Origin: Leuctra nigra | Taxonomy: Eukaryota > Arthropoda > Insecta > Plecoptera > Leuctridae | NCBI GenBank assembly: GCA_934045905.1 | Contig: OW203766.1 | Location: 27,026,309 to 27,090,308 of the forward strand | Reading direction: 5' to 3' | DNA: 64,000 nt | In this document: piece by piece, positions 1-13,000 of the stretch | Layout: every line of letters begins with the position of its first letter | Numbering within the stretch: the stretch's first letter is position 1 | Program-made: the position numbers and the translations under genes | Notes under the pieces: model-generated | Databases searched by the model: none | What the model saw: the letters and a program-made list of their open reading frames with translations, nothing else | Told to the model about the DNA's origin: nothing

Positions 1-1370
1 ACAATAAAACTTAGGATTAAACTACGTAATAAACTTAACCATGTCAACTTTGCCCAAAACGTCATCCCCGTTACATTCTATTCAATTTGTTGATAGGAAA
101 CGTCTTGAAATTAAGGGGTTTGAAGCTACGTTGAATAGCGAGATGAATAGTAAACTAAAACTGCATGCTCCTTCATATTAGAAATTTAGACATTGTGACA
201 GATTTAACAATATTTGTAAATTACAGTTAACAAGAGATTTTACCGTGATCAACATTAGCTTCGAAAATAACGCTTTAAACGAGCCTAATAGCTCGCTTTA
301 ATTTCATTTAATACATTTAAATTAATTAAAATTTTAATTAAAGTTAATTTTAAATTTAATTCAAAATTAATAAATAAGGAGACATGTTAGGATTTTAATT
401 TAAACAGCTGATATTATTATATTGCCATGGCAACGACCAATGTCATTCCTTGAATAACCGTTTAAAAACTTAACTACTGGCTACGCAGGGCATTTAAAAA
501 CTGGCCCTTAGTAATTTTGTAGAACATTTTTAGTAATATTACAATGAAACAATTTACAATTATCAATATAATTTTGTACAAAATATTGGTAAATTTGTCA
601 CCAAATTTAAACCGTTTTTCAGAATCCTTAGGACATTACTATAATTTCATGGAAGCACAACTAACGAAATTAATAAAAATTGTATGTTGACGACTTGTCA
701 TGCAAATATTTTTTGTCCCAGATTTCACACACGTTTTGAGTTTTTCACGTCACACGTACCCGATCCCCTTAAACGACATTCTTCCAACAGTAACATACGA
801 CCATTCCACAGCTGACCATCAACAATATATCTTGAAATTAAGTCAATTCCGTGAATCATAAACCTTAAACTTTGTGTCACCTTTAACTACAAGTTACGAG
901 ATCTCACAAAACCGTTACGCTGGGTTTTCAATTCCAACTTAGGATAATTTCATAAGAAAGGCGTAACAATCTGGTCTTCATACAAAAGGTTGGCCCACAT
1001 ATAAAAAAATATTATTCACATTTTCGTGTCTTGATTTCATAATTCATATTAATTACGTATTGTTGGAGCCTCCCAGTGATAAATCTTGCTCCTCCCTAGA
1101 CGCAGCCTAGGAGGCCGTGGTGGCGACACCTCAGTGCTGTTCTGGTTGCCGACAAGACATTGTTGATGAGCAGGAAATCAAATCCAAATGAGGGGCACCT
1201 GGGAAGAAATTAAAATATAATAGATGGTGACTCAAGTTATAATATTATGATAATTTAAGGTGAGGTGAGTAACTCCTTTCTTATATTATACCGATTTGAA
1301 ATTTAAATTATTTTATTTTAATAAGATGACACATTATTATGGATTTTGTGATACCTACTGGGGTTTCCTG
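1..1370. other. Gene-free AT-rich stretch
   Basis: Strong TTAATTAA-type self-complementary runs at about 300-375; a short GC-richer patch at 1070-1200. No frame, RNA gene or clear repeat recognised. Confidence 0.6.
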
Positions 1371-1394
1371 TATGAAAGCCAAGATTGATTGTAA

Positions 1395-1425
1395 CTTTCC
1401 GGGTTCGAGTCCCGGGTGGAGTGTC
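1395..1425 (+). repeat. tRNA T-arm-like fragment
   Basis: CCGGGTTCGAGTCCCGG is a well-formed T-arm with B box, but no A box is visible at the right distance upstream. Probably a worn SINE head. Confidence 0.4.
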
Positions 1426-1682
1426 ATTAACTTCTAATGGAATCGGTTCAAAGTGTCTTGGAAATTATATTAAAAACCTCCGTGAAAATTAAAATGCTGT
1501 ATTTATACTGAACATGAATATGACGTAGAATCAGTAACGGGGACGAAGTTTTTAATTTAGATTAATTTAGTTTAATATTATTACACTTTTAACACATCAC
1601 AAAAGTGATGACACCTTAAAATAGGTGTTTCACACTGTCTGACCTTGTACGTGGTGGAGGTGCCAGTTGAAGTTGTATGCTC

Positions 1683-1855
1683 GGCACCTCCACCTCCATC
1701 TCCACAGTGATTCTATTGACTGGCGCCTCCACCACATCAAGGGCTGTTTGGAACCTCAATCTGGCACCTCTACCTCAATCTCCACAGTGATTCTATTGGC
1801 TGGCGCCTCCACCACATCATGGACTGTTTGGTACCTCAATCTGGCACCTCCACCA
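1683..1855. repeat. 80-bp tandem duplication rich in CACCTCC
   Basis: GGCACCTC starts at 1683, 1763 and 1843, an exact 80-bp period, giving two full units and a start of a third. Shared blocks include ATCTCCACAGTGATTCTATT, GGCGCCTCCACCACATCA and ACCTCAATCTGG. The overlapping plus-strand frame (1667-1933) is repetitive and has no recognisable domain. An inverted GGTGGAGGTGCCAG precedes the array at 1653. Confidence 0.85.
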
Positions 1856-1984
1856 AGTCAGATAGTGCGATTGTCATTTAACATTCATTTGTCTTTGAAG
1901 TCGATGGATATGGCTGGCTGGAACGATGCGTAACGATGCTGGTGTGTGGCTATCGTGATCATGGATCATCGTGATTCATATTAT

Positions 1985-2010
1985 TTCTGCTGGGATAGTA
2001 ACAATGTTCC
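1985..2010 (+). repeat. SINE body fragment
   Basis: TGCTGGGATAGTAACAATG matches the body motif of the SINE family at 38.3 and 44.0 kb. No tRNA head is visible upstream. Confidence 0.35.
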
Positions 2011-2194
2011 TCTCTTTTCCGTTATTTCCACATCCCATGAGCATGACATGATGAACATGTCATGAGTATGACAGTTACAACCTTACCAGGAATTCAACTA
2101 ATTCTTATTGAACTTCAATCGATTCGCCAAAGAAAATAGCAAGAAATAAAACGATAATTCTGAAGTTCGATTTCGTGAGTCGTCAAACCTTCCT

Positions 2195-2515
2195 TTTCCA
2201 GCCCCCCTCCCCCATCCACCCACCCCCTCGCTCATCCGGTGTGCATTTGAATTGTGTGACACAAGGGTTGACATCAACCCACCCCCCTGGAAATCCGCCC
2301 ACCCACACATGCCCCCCCCGCCCCCGCCCCCGCCCCCGGGCCAGGCCGAACTGTCTGCCGATGACATTTCCAAAATGGAACGCGCTCTCTGCCGGTCCCC
2401 GCCGGGTATCACGTGACTCCACTGTGCGCCCCTGAACCGTGATATTTCCACTTGTTTTGGGCGACGAGAGAGTTGATTTTTTTGTCACCCCCCACCCCCA
2501 CCCCCACCCCCACTA
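2195..2515. repeat. Strand-asymmetric C-rich block with G4-capable arrays
   Basis: A CCCCCG array (CCCCCCCCGCCCCCGCCCCC type, 2311-2340) and a CCCCCA array (about 2487-2513) lie in a 320-bp region that is very C-rich on the plus strand, including CCCCTCCCCCATCCACCCACC. The minus strand can form G-quadruplexes and the plus strand i-motifs. The three overlapping small frames reflect low-complexity sequence. Confidence 0.8.
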
Positions 2516-3302
2516 CACTGTGAAGGACCGTAACATGTTTTTTAGAAACACAATCACGATTGATGTCTTCAACAGGCGTCGAAAAAAAAACTGTAAACAT
2601 GTGTGACAAAAATATGCATAAATCAAATTATGGAATTGAGCGGATCGATTAAAATGCAGGAAACTTTGCAACTAAAATACGTTTTTTTTTTAAATAATAA
2701 AAATCCTGGGAGCCAGCATTTGAGTTGATTAATTATTAATAACTTTCAATAAGTACGACAAAAACTCCCTTAAGACGACAATGTAATTTTAATATAAAAA
2801 TAAAAATTCTATTAATTTTTTTCCTCTTTTTTTTTTTAAGAAAACGAACTCTTTTTCATTCCTATAGCAGTCTTTGAAGGCACCATTCTTCCATGCATTT
2901 AAAATCACATTAAAACGAACGCGCAATAAACTTTTCATCACTCGATTTCGTCAAGCGTTTTTAATGAAATTGAAAAGAAGTTTCTGCATGGAGCGTCTCA
3001 TTGAAACCGATTCGTAACAAAAGACTGCAGTGTCTGCGGTGTCTGGCGCTGTGTCTATATGCAGTGTCTGTCACCGCATTGCCACGAGATGAGATCTCCG
3101 ACGCACCTACAATATACATGAGTGCGGCATTCATATCTGCATTCGGTGTAGCAGATGGAAAATAGAAAACACTCGAGTGTAAATTGAGAAATGAGATATT
3201 TAAGGGGAAATAAAATATGAGAAATTTCGCGAGAGCGTGGGAAGAGAGTTCACACGAATGTCGGTTTCAAAAGTTTTAAAAGTTGTGAGATTATGTACTC
3301 TA

Positions 3303-3535
3303 TGACACTTTTGGTGTGTTTTTGTATGCAATGCCCAGGTCAAACCGTTCAACCAATCGATCTGAAATTTTGCATAGTGCGGTCACGTGTATAGTTTTTG
3401 GACAAGATCCTGAGATTGGTTGAAAATTGAAACTGGTACCGTTTGACCGATCAACTTTAAATTTTGGAAGGTCATTCCAACAGTTTAAGAGCTTTTGAAA
3501 ATGTTCAGACAAATCTGTCAATTAAATTTCAAATT
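3303..3535. repeat. Mosaic-family module (distant copy, inverted)
   Basis: Contains GATCTGAAATTTTGCATAGT, GACCGATCAACTTTAAATTT and CAATGCCCAGGTCAAACCG, which occur in reverse orientation at 17620-17800 and 42995-43370. The minus-strand frame here is a by-product. Confidence 0.6.
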
Positions 3536-3975
3536 TTGACAAAACTTCAAAATTGATGTAAAATTTTGTAAAAAATCAAAGCTTCTTTAAATTCCGAATG
3601 ACATGAGGGTAGGCCCATGAGTGCATCGTTTGTTTATTAGCTTAGATTATTTTTGTGGGAGGATAGTAAAAATACGGTTAGTAAACACATGTCAGGTAGT
3701 TAAATAATGTCTATAAAATTATAAAAAAATTATGCTTACAACCCATCGTCTACATTTTCTATTAAACCTTTCCTAGATACACAGAGAACTACGTTTTCCA
3801 ACTACAACCCACATAACCATAAAGGCAGACTGCTGGAGAAGTAAATGAGAGGTAATAAGTGCTGAAAAATGAAAATAAAACCCAAACAAGACATAAGTAT
3901 TATTCCGCAGAAGTAAAAGGGAACAGCGTCTAAATTTGAAACACAAAATATTCATTTATAACCTGTTCGTTAACA

Positions 3976-4110
3976 TATCGGTTTGTAGCAAGATCGGTCT
4001 CTTGGTTTCACCGGAAATTGTATATATATTTTATACTCCGCTTTACTGATGGATAATCTGAAAGAAAAGTTATGGTAATTCCATGCATTCGAAAGCTCGC
4101 TCAGTGTTTT
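3976..4110. repeat. Dispersed repeat family 1, copy 1
   Basis: Shares GCAAGATCGGT.TCTTGGTTT, CGCTTTACTGAT.GATAATCT, AAAGAAAAG and ATTCCATGCATT with 8756-8890 in the same orientation. The opening AGCAAGATCGGTC also recurs at 4193. Non-coding and ends undefined. Confidence 0.65.
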
Positions 4111-4299
4111 CTTAGTTTTCCTACATAAAAATTGAAAAGAAATTGTCACAATTTTCTTGACTTGACTACGAAGCAGTTCTACGGTGTTTTGTAGCAAGAT
4201 CGGTCCTGCTCTATGTCCTATAAGTAAATCTTTGTGGAATGAACTATAAGGGCAGGTCCTAAACATCCAAGTCCCTGTGTTCCCTACGGCTAGAAAGAT

Positions 4300-6100
4300 C
4301 TGATGAAAAGTATTGTAGATTAGTTCCCTCCTCCATCACACTTCGCAGTCGAAATGATTTGAATATCTTGGCGCTGTAGTTGACGTGAATCTGATTGCTG
4401 ATGGGATTTGAATTACGTGCTTTTGTACGCGTCAAGGGACGTGGAAGCGGATTTGAAAAGGGTTCGGGCGGGAAGAGACCACGGATCAGATGACCGCTCG
4501 ATGCTGTTAAACAAACTGCACTGCGAGAAAGTAATTATTAGAAATGCGATATCTATCATCTGCAGATACTGTCATTTCAATTAGATTTTTGCTGGGTATG
4601 ATTATATTTAGGTGTATGCCAATTATAAGCAATTTATTTTTTCTGACAAATTGCGACCATAACTATTTCTTGTTAGAATGATATTTACGATCATTTTTAG
4701 ATCAATTGTTTTTATTTTATTCAGTGTGCTGCAGATGTTTTTTTTTTAAATCTACACCAATACTTTCACTCCTAAAAATGTTGTGTTCCGATCAAATTAG
4801 ACTATTTAAGTATCTAATAAGTAATAATTATTGTCAAATAGACATGCATTGAATCAAATAATCCAGACATTTTGAATTATTTGTATTATTTATTTGCGTT
4901 ATAAACTTTTTTGGCCTTTCTAAGATCTGAAACAAATATCTGTCTTCATGCAAATCAGTAATCAGAGTGACATATTTAGTATTTTCACCAGGTAATTTAC
5001 ATGGCTACAGTTTGTGATCCTGCATTATTTTATGAATACAAAAAATACAATCATACAAAATTTTAAGTTCAATAAAATAAATGAAGTATCAGAAATGTAT
5101 TACGAAATAAAATAAAATTTTACAGATTTTACAGAACAAAACATTACATATCTCTAACAATAATTTTACTCTAAAAATGAAAACAAATTAATAAACAGTC
5201 CCTACCAGTCAGTATCCAACTAAATGTAAAACATATTCGTTTGAAGCCCACCCACAACAGAATCACTCTAATCTGGTGGATTGAAACAACGGCTCCAAAG
5301 TGTATTTGCGTTCCAATTGTTCGTGCAACTTACAGTCACAAAGCATATCGCCGATCTGATTATCTCAACATTTGATTCAACCAACGTTTCAATTCATGAA
5401 TTAAATAAAAGTCACAATAGAGAAACATCATGCAAATTCGCGGTCTGATTAACGTGGCGTTTGCAACAAGCTACTCGGTTTGGTTGCCATTGTGTATGTC
5501 AAAATATGCAACGTACCAATGAATATCATACATATACGACCACTTTGAATAAAGATACGGCTTTGTATTGCATTATTTTACAACCCTGATATTACCAGAT
5601 ATGCAAATTATTAATTTAAATTATATTTTCAGTTTTCACTAATGGTTAGTCAATATAGTAAAGTTATTCAAGTCTGGAAAGAAGATGCTGATTATAAAGT
5701 AAACCCTTAAAAGTGGTTTCAAATAGTAATTTTCAAATCGTTGTTTTTATTAGCTATGTACAGTCAATTTTTAAGCCCCTTACCCAAAATAATATCGGAA
5801 AGGATTGAATAAATAAAATAAATTTGAATAAAAAGCAAGACTATGGATAAAGAGAATGTTTAACAAAATATTTAAATAATACGTAAAAAGCATGAATTTA
5901 AGAAATGTGATATTTTGTTTCAAAAGAACTTGTTTTTAATTACCAAAATTGCATTTTAAAATCACCAAAGGCACTTTGTTTAAAATTTTATTGCAGACAA
6001 TTGTCGCTCTACCAATTATCCTCAAAATAAACAAAACATCCCATATTCAAATTCCATAGTGTAACATCCCTGCTATAACAAACAGTACAGTACATAATCT
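4300..6100. other. Gene-free AT-rich stretch
   Basis: I see nothing beyond short homopolymers; no frame above background and no repeat with a partner in the window. Confidence 0.6.
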
Positions 6101-6159
6101 CAAATTAGATTACGTTTAGACCATATATCCACTATTATACGGCAATTAAGACAGAACCG

Positions 6160-6310
6160 ACGCCCGAGTTTCTGGCCGAATAACCGTCGCGACGCAAACG
6201 ATGCGTGAAACCTCGGCGTCGCCAACAGAGGGCGTCGTTGAAGCGGCGTCGGCGTCGGCGTCACGGCGACGGGAAACAATGCGTCGGAAGGATCGCTCAA
6301 GCGCAGGGAA
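6160..6310. repeat. CpG-rich GCGTCG cluster
   Basis: CGGCGTCGGCGTCGGCGTCA and related words pack about 150 bp. Two opposed frames here are low-complexity Arg-rich by-products. Similar clusters lie near 23555-23600, 25605-25640 and 63300-63480. Confidence 0.6.
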
Positions 6311-6607
6311 AACCGACGGATTTCAGGGGATGCAAATTCAATGAGGATGATTCATGGAGGAAATATTGCTACCTGATTTCTTTTCGTATTTAACAATTTG
6401 AGGTCATACCAGAGGTCATAATGAACTCCAGTCTGTGGCATTATTTCATGTATATACGATTGAAATCGTCGCTATATGGTTTTTAAAATTATGTTTGTGT
6501 GGAACAATTTAACTAAAAACAAAAACACTTTAAAGAACCATTAATAAAGCAGAATTCTGTACGATATACCTATAGCAGAATACACAATCCATTTCTCTAT
6601 TTTTTTT

Positions 6608-6810
6608 GCACATTTTTGGGATCAAGTAGATAATCAAGCTTTATCAATTGCAATTTGACTGAAGGGTACAAATACGGTTAGATTGAAGATGTCTTCCAAA
6701 TTACTTGGTGACACCTTTGCATTTTGTGGATTAGACGAAAGACGGCAAACTATAAGAGTTTGAGATGAAGAATCATTGACATCGAGTTCCGCCCTTCTGC
6801 TTCTGAGGTA
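6608..6810. repeat. Dispersed repeat family 2, copy 1
   Basis: Shares ATCAAGCT.TATCAATTGCA, TTTGACTGA, GAATCATT and TTCCGCCCTT with copies at 35187-35370 and 56928-57111. It retains the uninterrupted GGTACAG site where the 57.1-kb copy carries a MITE. Confidence 0.6.
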
Positions 6811-6849
6811 CAGAGTTATAAACAATTTTACTTTAACTATAAGGAATAA

Positions 6850-8350
6850 TTTTGACGGTTTCCTTTGAAGTTAACTATCAATCTAAACTATAATTATAAC
6901 TTGCCAAAACGTGGAAACTAAAATGTTTTACACAGCTAAATAATGAAAAGTCAACAGTCGGTATTTCTGCTACAATCATGACCTTACCAGTCACTAAACT
7001 AGTACATAAATAGGCCACCTTTTTCTAGTCTATATCTCTAAAATAAGTATCAAATATTTCCACACCTTCAGATTTCACCAACGAGAACATTTTTAACGCC
7101 TCTCTTATCCATTTTGACGCTTCAAACTATAAACCAACTCGTTCCCCGGTTCCTGAATATAAAAGGAAATTCAGATTACTTTTTCCAAGTACACCTTCCG
7201 GAAGGATTTTGGTCCGCCGTAATTTCCTCTGCATCCACCAATTTGCTCTTAAATTTTAAGAGGCTATCAAAATTCAATCTTTAGAAATATCACAAGTTTC
7301 ACTTCCACATAATAAATACCTAGCTCTTATTTAAGGGATGAATTACTTAGGGGATTGAATGCCTTGGTGATTTCCATGACGTCAAATGCACATCATTAAA
7401 GCCAGATCGAAATTGATATTAAGTAACAGAATTAAAGAGGATGCTGTGATGAAACTCTGCGGGCATCATGCATATTGATTGATATTTTATGTGAGCTCGT
7501 AAACTAATTTCACACACAGAATAATCAATTTGATATGTATAGGTATAAAATAAAAATGTTTTAATGCAAGTAAACATTTTCTTATTAAAATCGTTCCTAA
7601 TTTAAAAAAAAAAATACTGGTTAAGAACATTGTAGGTATTTTTATTTTTATTTTGAAAATTAAATAGTTATACCTACCCAAAAAATGAAATTACTTCCAG
7701 GGAAAACAATGTTTTCTTTAAAAAATAACAGTTGTAAAGGCTCATGCAATGGGATTTTGCATTCTGAGGAAAAGCGTCTTTGTAAAACAATCAAAACCTT
7801 TCATATCTAAAAGTTTTTTACTGCCTCGTGCACTTTAAGTCACGACAATTTCATATCTCAGAAATTTTCACAGCATTAATATCATCCTTCATATTATATT
7901 ACAGTCACTTATATCTTTCATTTTATAATTCTAAAAAGTAATTTCCTTCAACATCATAATGTTACGTATTCAGCTCTTCTCTTTGATGTCAAACTATCAA
8001 TCGGTGGTTCGTCGTAAAGGCAATTACCTATCTCTCTGGGCAGATTATCTGGATCACTTCTACATTACCGTCATCTCTCTCGCTCATTCTTCTTCTTCTC
8101 TTCCGATTCATCATCGTCATTCTTCCATGTACGCGCAGGCTACGCTTCGTTTTCTGACCTACGTGCAGCCATCTTGATTTCCATGTGCAACAAGTACGCA
8201 TTACATTCAAGAAAATCGGAATAGAATATCAAGCTTGATTAATTGAAATTGTCTATAGGTAATTAACGCACTTCTCCTTATGAAGCTTCTGTCTCGAATA
8301 TAATTTTTCATATTTTTTATTTCTACCACATTACAGGTTTATACACATTA
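6850..8350. other. Gene-free AT-rich stretch
   Basis: Small opposed frames at 7959-8210 overlap each other and show no domain. CATTACAGGT is directly repeated at 8328 and 8351. Confidence 0.55.
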
Positions 8351-8359
8351 CATTACAGG

Positions 8360-8657
8360 TGACGGATAGTGTCAAATTTTCCCAAAATACCTCAGTCCCC
8401 AAGGCTCATTATTTACTCCACTGTTATGCAACTTTGGGAGGTAGTTTTGATACCCATTTTCTCGCAATACTATTTAAATATTTAAAGAAAAAAAGTTAAA
8501 TTTTTCGCACATTTCATAAAAATATATGAAAAGAAACTTTTTTTGTTTCAAATTTCTTAAAATTTCGCAATAGTAATAACAGTGGAGTATAACAGTGGAG
8601 TAAATAATGAGCTTTGGGGAGACTTTGGTATTTTTGGAAAATTTGACGCAAACGTCA
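8360..8657. mobile_element. Small inverted-repeat element (MITE-like)
   Basis: About 60 bp at 8370-8428 recur inverted at 8588-8650, including AGTGGAGTAAATAATGAGC and GGAAAATTTGAC. The ends share a TGACG hexamer-like border. The centre is AT-rich and non-coding. The overlapping minus-strand frame at 8474-8665 is a by-product. Confidence 0.7.
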
Positions 8658-8755
8658 GTTTCCATAGCGGTCCCAGGACTCTTAAAACGAAGTAAGTGAT
8701 TCGGTCATTTTTTTACAAAATATTCATAAGTAGGTATTAAAATCTACTGCCTATT

Positions 8756-8890
8756 GAGCAAGATCGGTATCTTGGTTTACCCAGAAAATTGACATGTTTA
8801 GTTATAAGTTTTTACTTCGCTTTACTGATAGATAATCTAAAAGAAAAGCTGTGGTCAAGATATTCCATGCATTTTGAAGGCTCGCTTATC
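8756..8890. repeat. Dispersed repeat family 1, copy 2
   Basis: Parallel copy of the 3976-4110 repeat, with small indels. It follows the 8360-8657 inverted-repeat element by 100 bp. Confidence 0.65.
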
Positions 8891-9548
8891 ATCGTATTGA
8901 GTCAGAGTTTTTCTACAAACAATAATAACTTTAAAAAAACTATTCATTAATATGCATATAGGATAGGAAGATTCCAGAACAGTCTTGTGTCGAAAGTGAT
9001 CAAGATTGTGTACCTCTAGTATGAATTTGACAAGTGTAACACGGTGTTCACTGCATCCATGATGCGCTGAAGTGTCGAGGTTTTGCATCTAAGTGGCAGT
9101 GAACAAGATGGCGTCGTGTTGGATGTGTCGTGTGTTGTCAACCAAGAGGATTTTCAAGACAATCACTCGAGAATTATGATGAGGAGGAATTGTTGTTCGG
9201 GGGAAGAGGAGGGAAGGACGTGTAAATGGATTATAATGCCGGTGACAAGGAAAATAATATAGAATACATTTATTTGTTATTTAATAACAGATTATGTTTT
9301 TTAGAAAAATACTAAGTGACACTTATGAGAGAGGGTTTCACAACCCTTACAACGTTCGATAAGAAGGTTGATTTGAATATTCAAAAAAACTCTAATCTAT
9401 TCATATTTGCTATTTAATCTTTTTGATATGTGGAGATATATAGGTAGATGAAACTGAAATAGATTTCCCTTCATAATTTCATTTATTATTGTTAGACATA
9501 AAATTGCACCCAAAATGAATTAAAAAACACAATTTTTAACGTAATTAG

Positions 9549-9901
9549 TAGTGATGCCATCGGGTACCCGGGTACCCGGGTCAGAACCGGGTAATGGGAG
9601 ACCCGGGTTACACTCACAACCCGCGAGTAGTAAAAAAAAAATTTTTTTTTTTTTTTTTTTGATTAAATTTTGTTTTTTGTTGCGCCAATTGAGCAGGGGA
9701 GTATACAATCAAGCCATTCCTCTCTCCAACGGGAATCATCACGCTAATTTACCCCTCCAACACCACTCTGGTCCCCACTCAGACAGTGCGGCACCATTTG
9801 CTGCAGTCCTATTTTCAATTGTGCTATTTCCATTGCGCAACAATACCTAAAAACTCAAAAGGTATACTGTTTATTCTTCCATCATCTTAAAATCAAAAAA
9901 A

Positions 9902-9937
<36 letters not shown>

Positions 9938-10007
9938 TGGCGGGTACCCGCCCGGGTACTGCTGGCGGGTACCCGGGTACAAAAATTACTACCCGATGGC
10001 ATCACTA
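9549..10007. mobile_element. hAT-type MITE with perfect 8-bp target duplication
   Basis: The 459-bp element has 18-bp perfect terminal inverted repeats TAGTGATGCCATCGGGTA (9549-9566 and 9990-10007), flanked on both sides by the identical octamer GTAATTAG (9541-9548 and 10008-10015). An 8-bp duplication is the signature of hAT transposition. Next to the ends are subterminal clusters of GGGTACCCGGGTACCC palindromes, and next inward are long A/T homopolymers (about 9630-9661 and 9894-9932) that would pair in a fold-back. The small overlapping reading frames encode only low-complexity residues, so it is non-autonomous. The intact duplication and perfect ends point to a fairly recent insertion. 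Confidence 0.93.
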
Positions 10008-10015
10008 GTAATTAG

Positions 10016-13000
10016 CTAATATATTATTTCTACCTACCTATACAACTCTTTTCTCAAATAATGAGAAATAATAATGACTAATCCGGTTAAATAAAAATAT
10101 GAGTACAAATACGAATACTACAATAAGAAATGCACGAAGGTTAAAAAAGGGTACGCTTTCCAATTTTGAAACATTTACAGCACGAAAGTCGGTTTCCGAA
10201 TCCCACCCGTCATCGGGGATCTGAACTTTGATCGAGAGTAAAACAAATCCCCTCCCCCCCCATCCCCAGCATCCCCCGGGAGTGATCTTCATCCGAAGTC
10301 TCCGGGTGACAATAGCCGATTCGTGTTTCACCCGCCGTCGCCTTGACATCACGCATCCAGTGTCTAACAACTACTATTACACAAGACGCGGAATTCAAAT
10401 TATCACTCATGCAATTCCATTCACCGTGATGGAATACCGTCTTTGCCATTGTCTTTATTGCCATTGAAATCTGTCCACGACTTCCTATTACCTTCACTCC
10501 AGTGAGCTAACTGCGAGCTGGATTGTGTGAAGTTTGTAATTTGAGGCGTTTACAAAATCGACATGAAGATTGGGTAATCAACAATTGGTAGTGCGGTTAT
10601 TGAAGGGGCGAGGCTCGGTTTTCAAATTACTTATTACATTTGTAGGTACGGATAAATGATTTTGGTTTCAATGACTTTGTGAAATGATTGCAAGAATCTG
10701 TTTGAAAAATGTGTTACATAAAATTGTATAATATAATTATATGATTTTACTTCAGTATATCACGATTTTAATTATTGTACCAAATTAATTGTATAAAGTT
10801 TCGATAGAATCGGTTCTACGGTGTGAGTAAGATAATCGTTTTATTAGCAAATAAAATACAATTTTAATTTTGTTCTACTTGAGAATTTGAATCCGGTGTA
10901 AAGAAAACTGATATACCTAGCATAAAATGAAAAGAAAAATAATTTTCATGTTGACAAATTAACAATTTGACAATATTATTCACTTATTTTTTATTTACGT
11001 CTTACAAATGGTAGTGGAATTACCATGGTAGCAAGGAATATCTAACAATACGATCCAATACAATACGATATACTTCTTAAAAAGAATGGAACAGTTTTTC
11101 AAGGTATACATTTATTTAGTCACTAACACAATTATTATGAAGGTTTCTAAAATTCTTGACATCAGACTCAGAAATATTTTCGGTTGTCATAATACTCACC
11201 TGCAAATTGTAAAATTGTAGGATATATAAAAATATTATAAAAAATAAAAAAACAGTAAAAATAGTTAAAATGTGTGTTCTTCTTTCTCAAGAAAATAATC
11301 AGAATGAATGCATGGATAAGCAATGAAAGTTGACAAAACATCGATTAAAGTAAATAGTTATTGATTGCGAACAATCTGACCATTGGCGTGTTGCCAGTAT
11401 AACTATAGTGGTCTATAAAGTGTGTAAAAATAAATAAATAGTAAATAACTAACGTTATGTGTTGAGAACTAATTATTTTAACACGTCATTTTATAAAATA
11501 ATAATAATAAAGAATGGTGAATAACTTCTCATTAGTCATGAGTTTGGCAACTTCTTTTCCAATTAACGATTCGAAATATAGTCAATACTTTCTTGCACGT
11601 CCAAGTTAATTGTGGTCAAACGGATTCACTGACTAACATATAACTGATTGACTCATAATTGAGCAGATTATTTGAAATGTTTGATAAAAATATCAGATAA
11701 AGACTTAATCACACATCAGTTTATTCAACTGAGTAATGATTTCGTGATTCCTGGAAGAATTTGAATCATTAAATCATTGAAAGCAAGCAGACAATTAACA
11801 CTAACAGATGCCAATAAATGCAATAAAAATAGAATATAATCCCTATCAACAGCTATTAAATTAGCATGTCATTATTAAGTAGTTAGCCGGTGCTTTTCTA
11901 TTTTCCACGAACCAATTATAGAATTACGCGTCAACGAAATGACCACAATTTACAACAATAACAACAACGAAGAGCACAGTGAATTTCCCACAATTCATAA
12001 GTCTCCTTTTGATGTCTTTATTTTCCATTTTCTTTCGCAAAAACCGGAGTAATTTCATAGAATTGTCCGATTTAAGTGTACGCTTTTTTATCGGTAATAT
12101 TCTTCACAGAAAGTTGACAAGTCACTCCATTGTGATCAATCTTTTGATCCACAGCTACTCTTTTTTCTATCTATTATCTTTCACACATACACACACATTT
12201 TCTTACGGTCTAATTTAGATGAAAGCTTCATACTATCACACAAAAGCAGACTTAAGTTTAAGTATTCATTTGTAGCTTATAGCTATTTTCATTGTGTTCG
12301 GTATTCAGGGAATTTGAGACGGAGCAAAATCACCTATTGTTGCTTTCAACCTTGTTCTTGTTACCAACACCCCTCCCCCTCATCACAGCCTCATTTCTAC
12401 ACCCCCGCCCGCTCGATCAAACTGGATTACATAGTTTATAATATAAAACCAGCTGCTTGCATTTTAATCTTATTCCCATTGTTGCCGCGCTTAGGAATTG
12501 TGTAAAATTGTACAAAACACAATTTCGATTTAGCGTTTTTTTTGTGTTTTGTTTTTTCTAGTGCACGGTTTAATCTTTGATATAAAATAAGGATGTACAA
12601 AGTAAAATGTTTATTAAGATCGTGTAGAGAACGTTTACTTAAAAATGGGACAGATCATAAAAGTCTAAAATTGTTAACAAATGATGTAATAAAATCAAAA
12701 AACTTATACAAGAAATTTTCCATTTTCCTCACTTTCTCATTCCGCACATTTTCTTTCTCTTCTGCACAAAAGTGGATTCAAAGACCATCATATTGTATAT
12801 CTCTACCTATCTACAATACCAATTCTTCTCACAAGAAAAACTAGATGTTCTATTTATTTACCTTGTCGATCTACACTACGAAATCTTTCATAGAAATCAG
12901 ATTGGACTCTTTTGTGTCCATCATCTTCATTGTGTACTCATAGATTCTGAATCCGCTTCCATGATTGCCATTCACCTCCAATTATATCGTCAGTATGGAC

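Noticed and set aside
1667..1933. 88-codon plus-strand frame over the 80-bp duplications
   Set aside because: 80 is not a multiple of three, so the units are read in different frames; there is no domain and the codons reflect the repeat.
2098..2609. Several overlapping frames on both strands in the C-rich block
   Set aside because: Gly/Arg/Pro-rich by-products of CCCCC runs; mutually exclusive frames and no recognisable domain.
9549..9850. 99-codon frame in the hAT MITE as a transposase remnant
   Set aside because: Mostly Lys/Phe from A/T runs; no DDE-type or zinc-finger motif.
12182..12197. CA microsatellite as a promoter element
   Set aside because: Short simple repeat without any other promoter signal.
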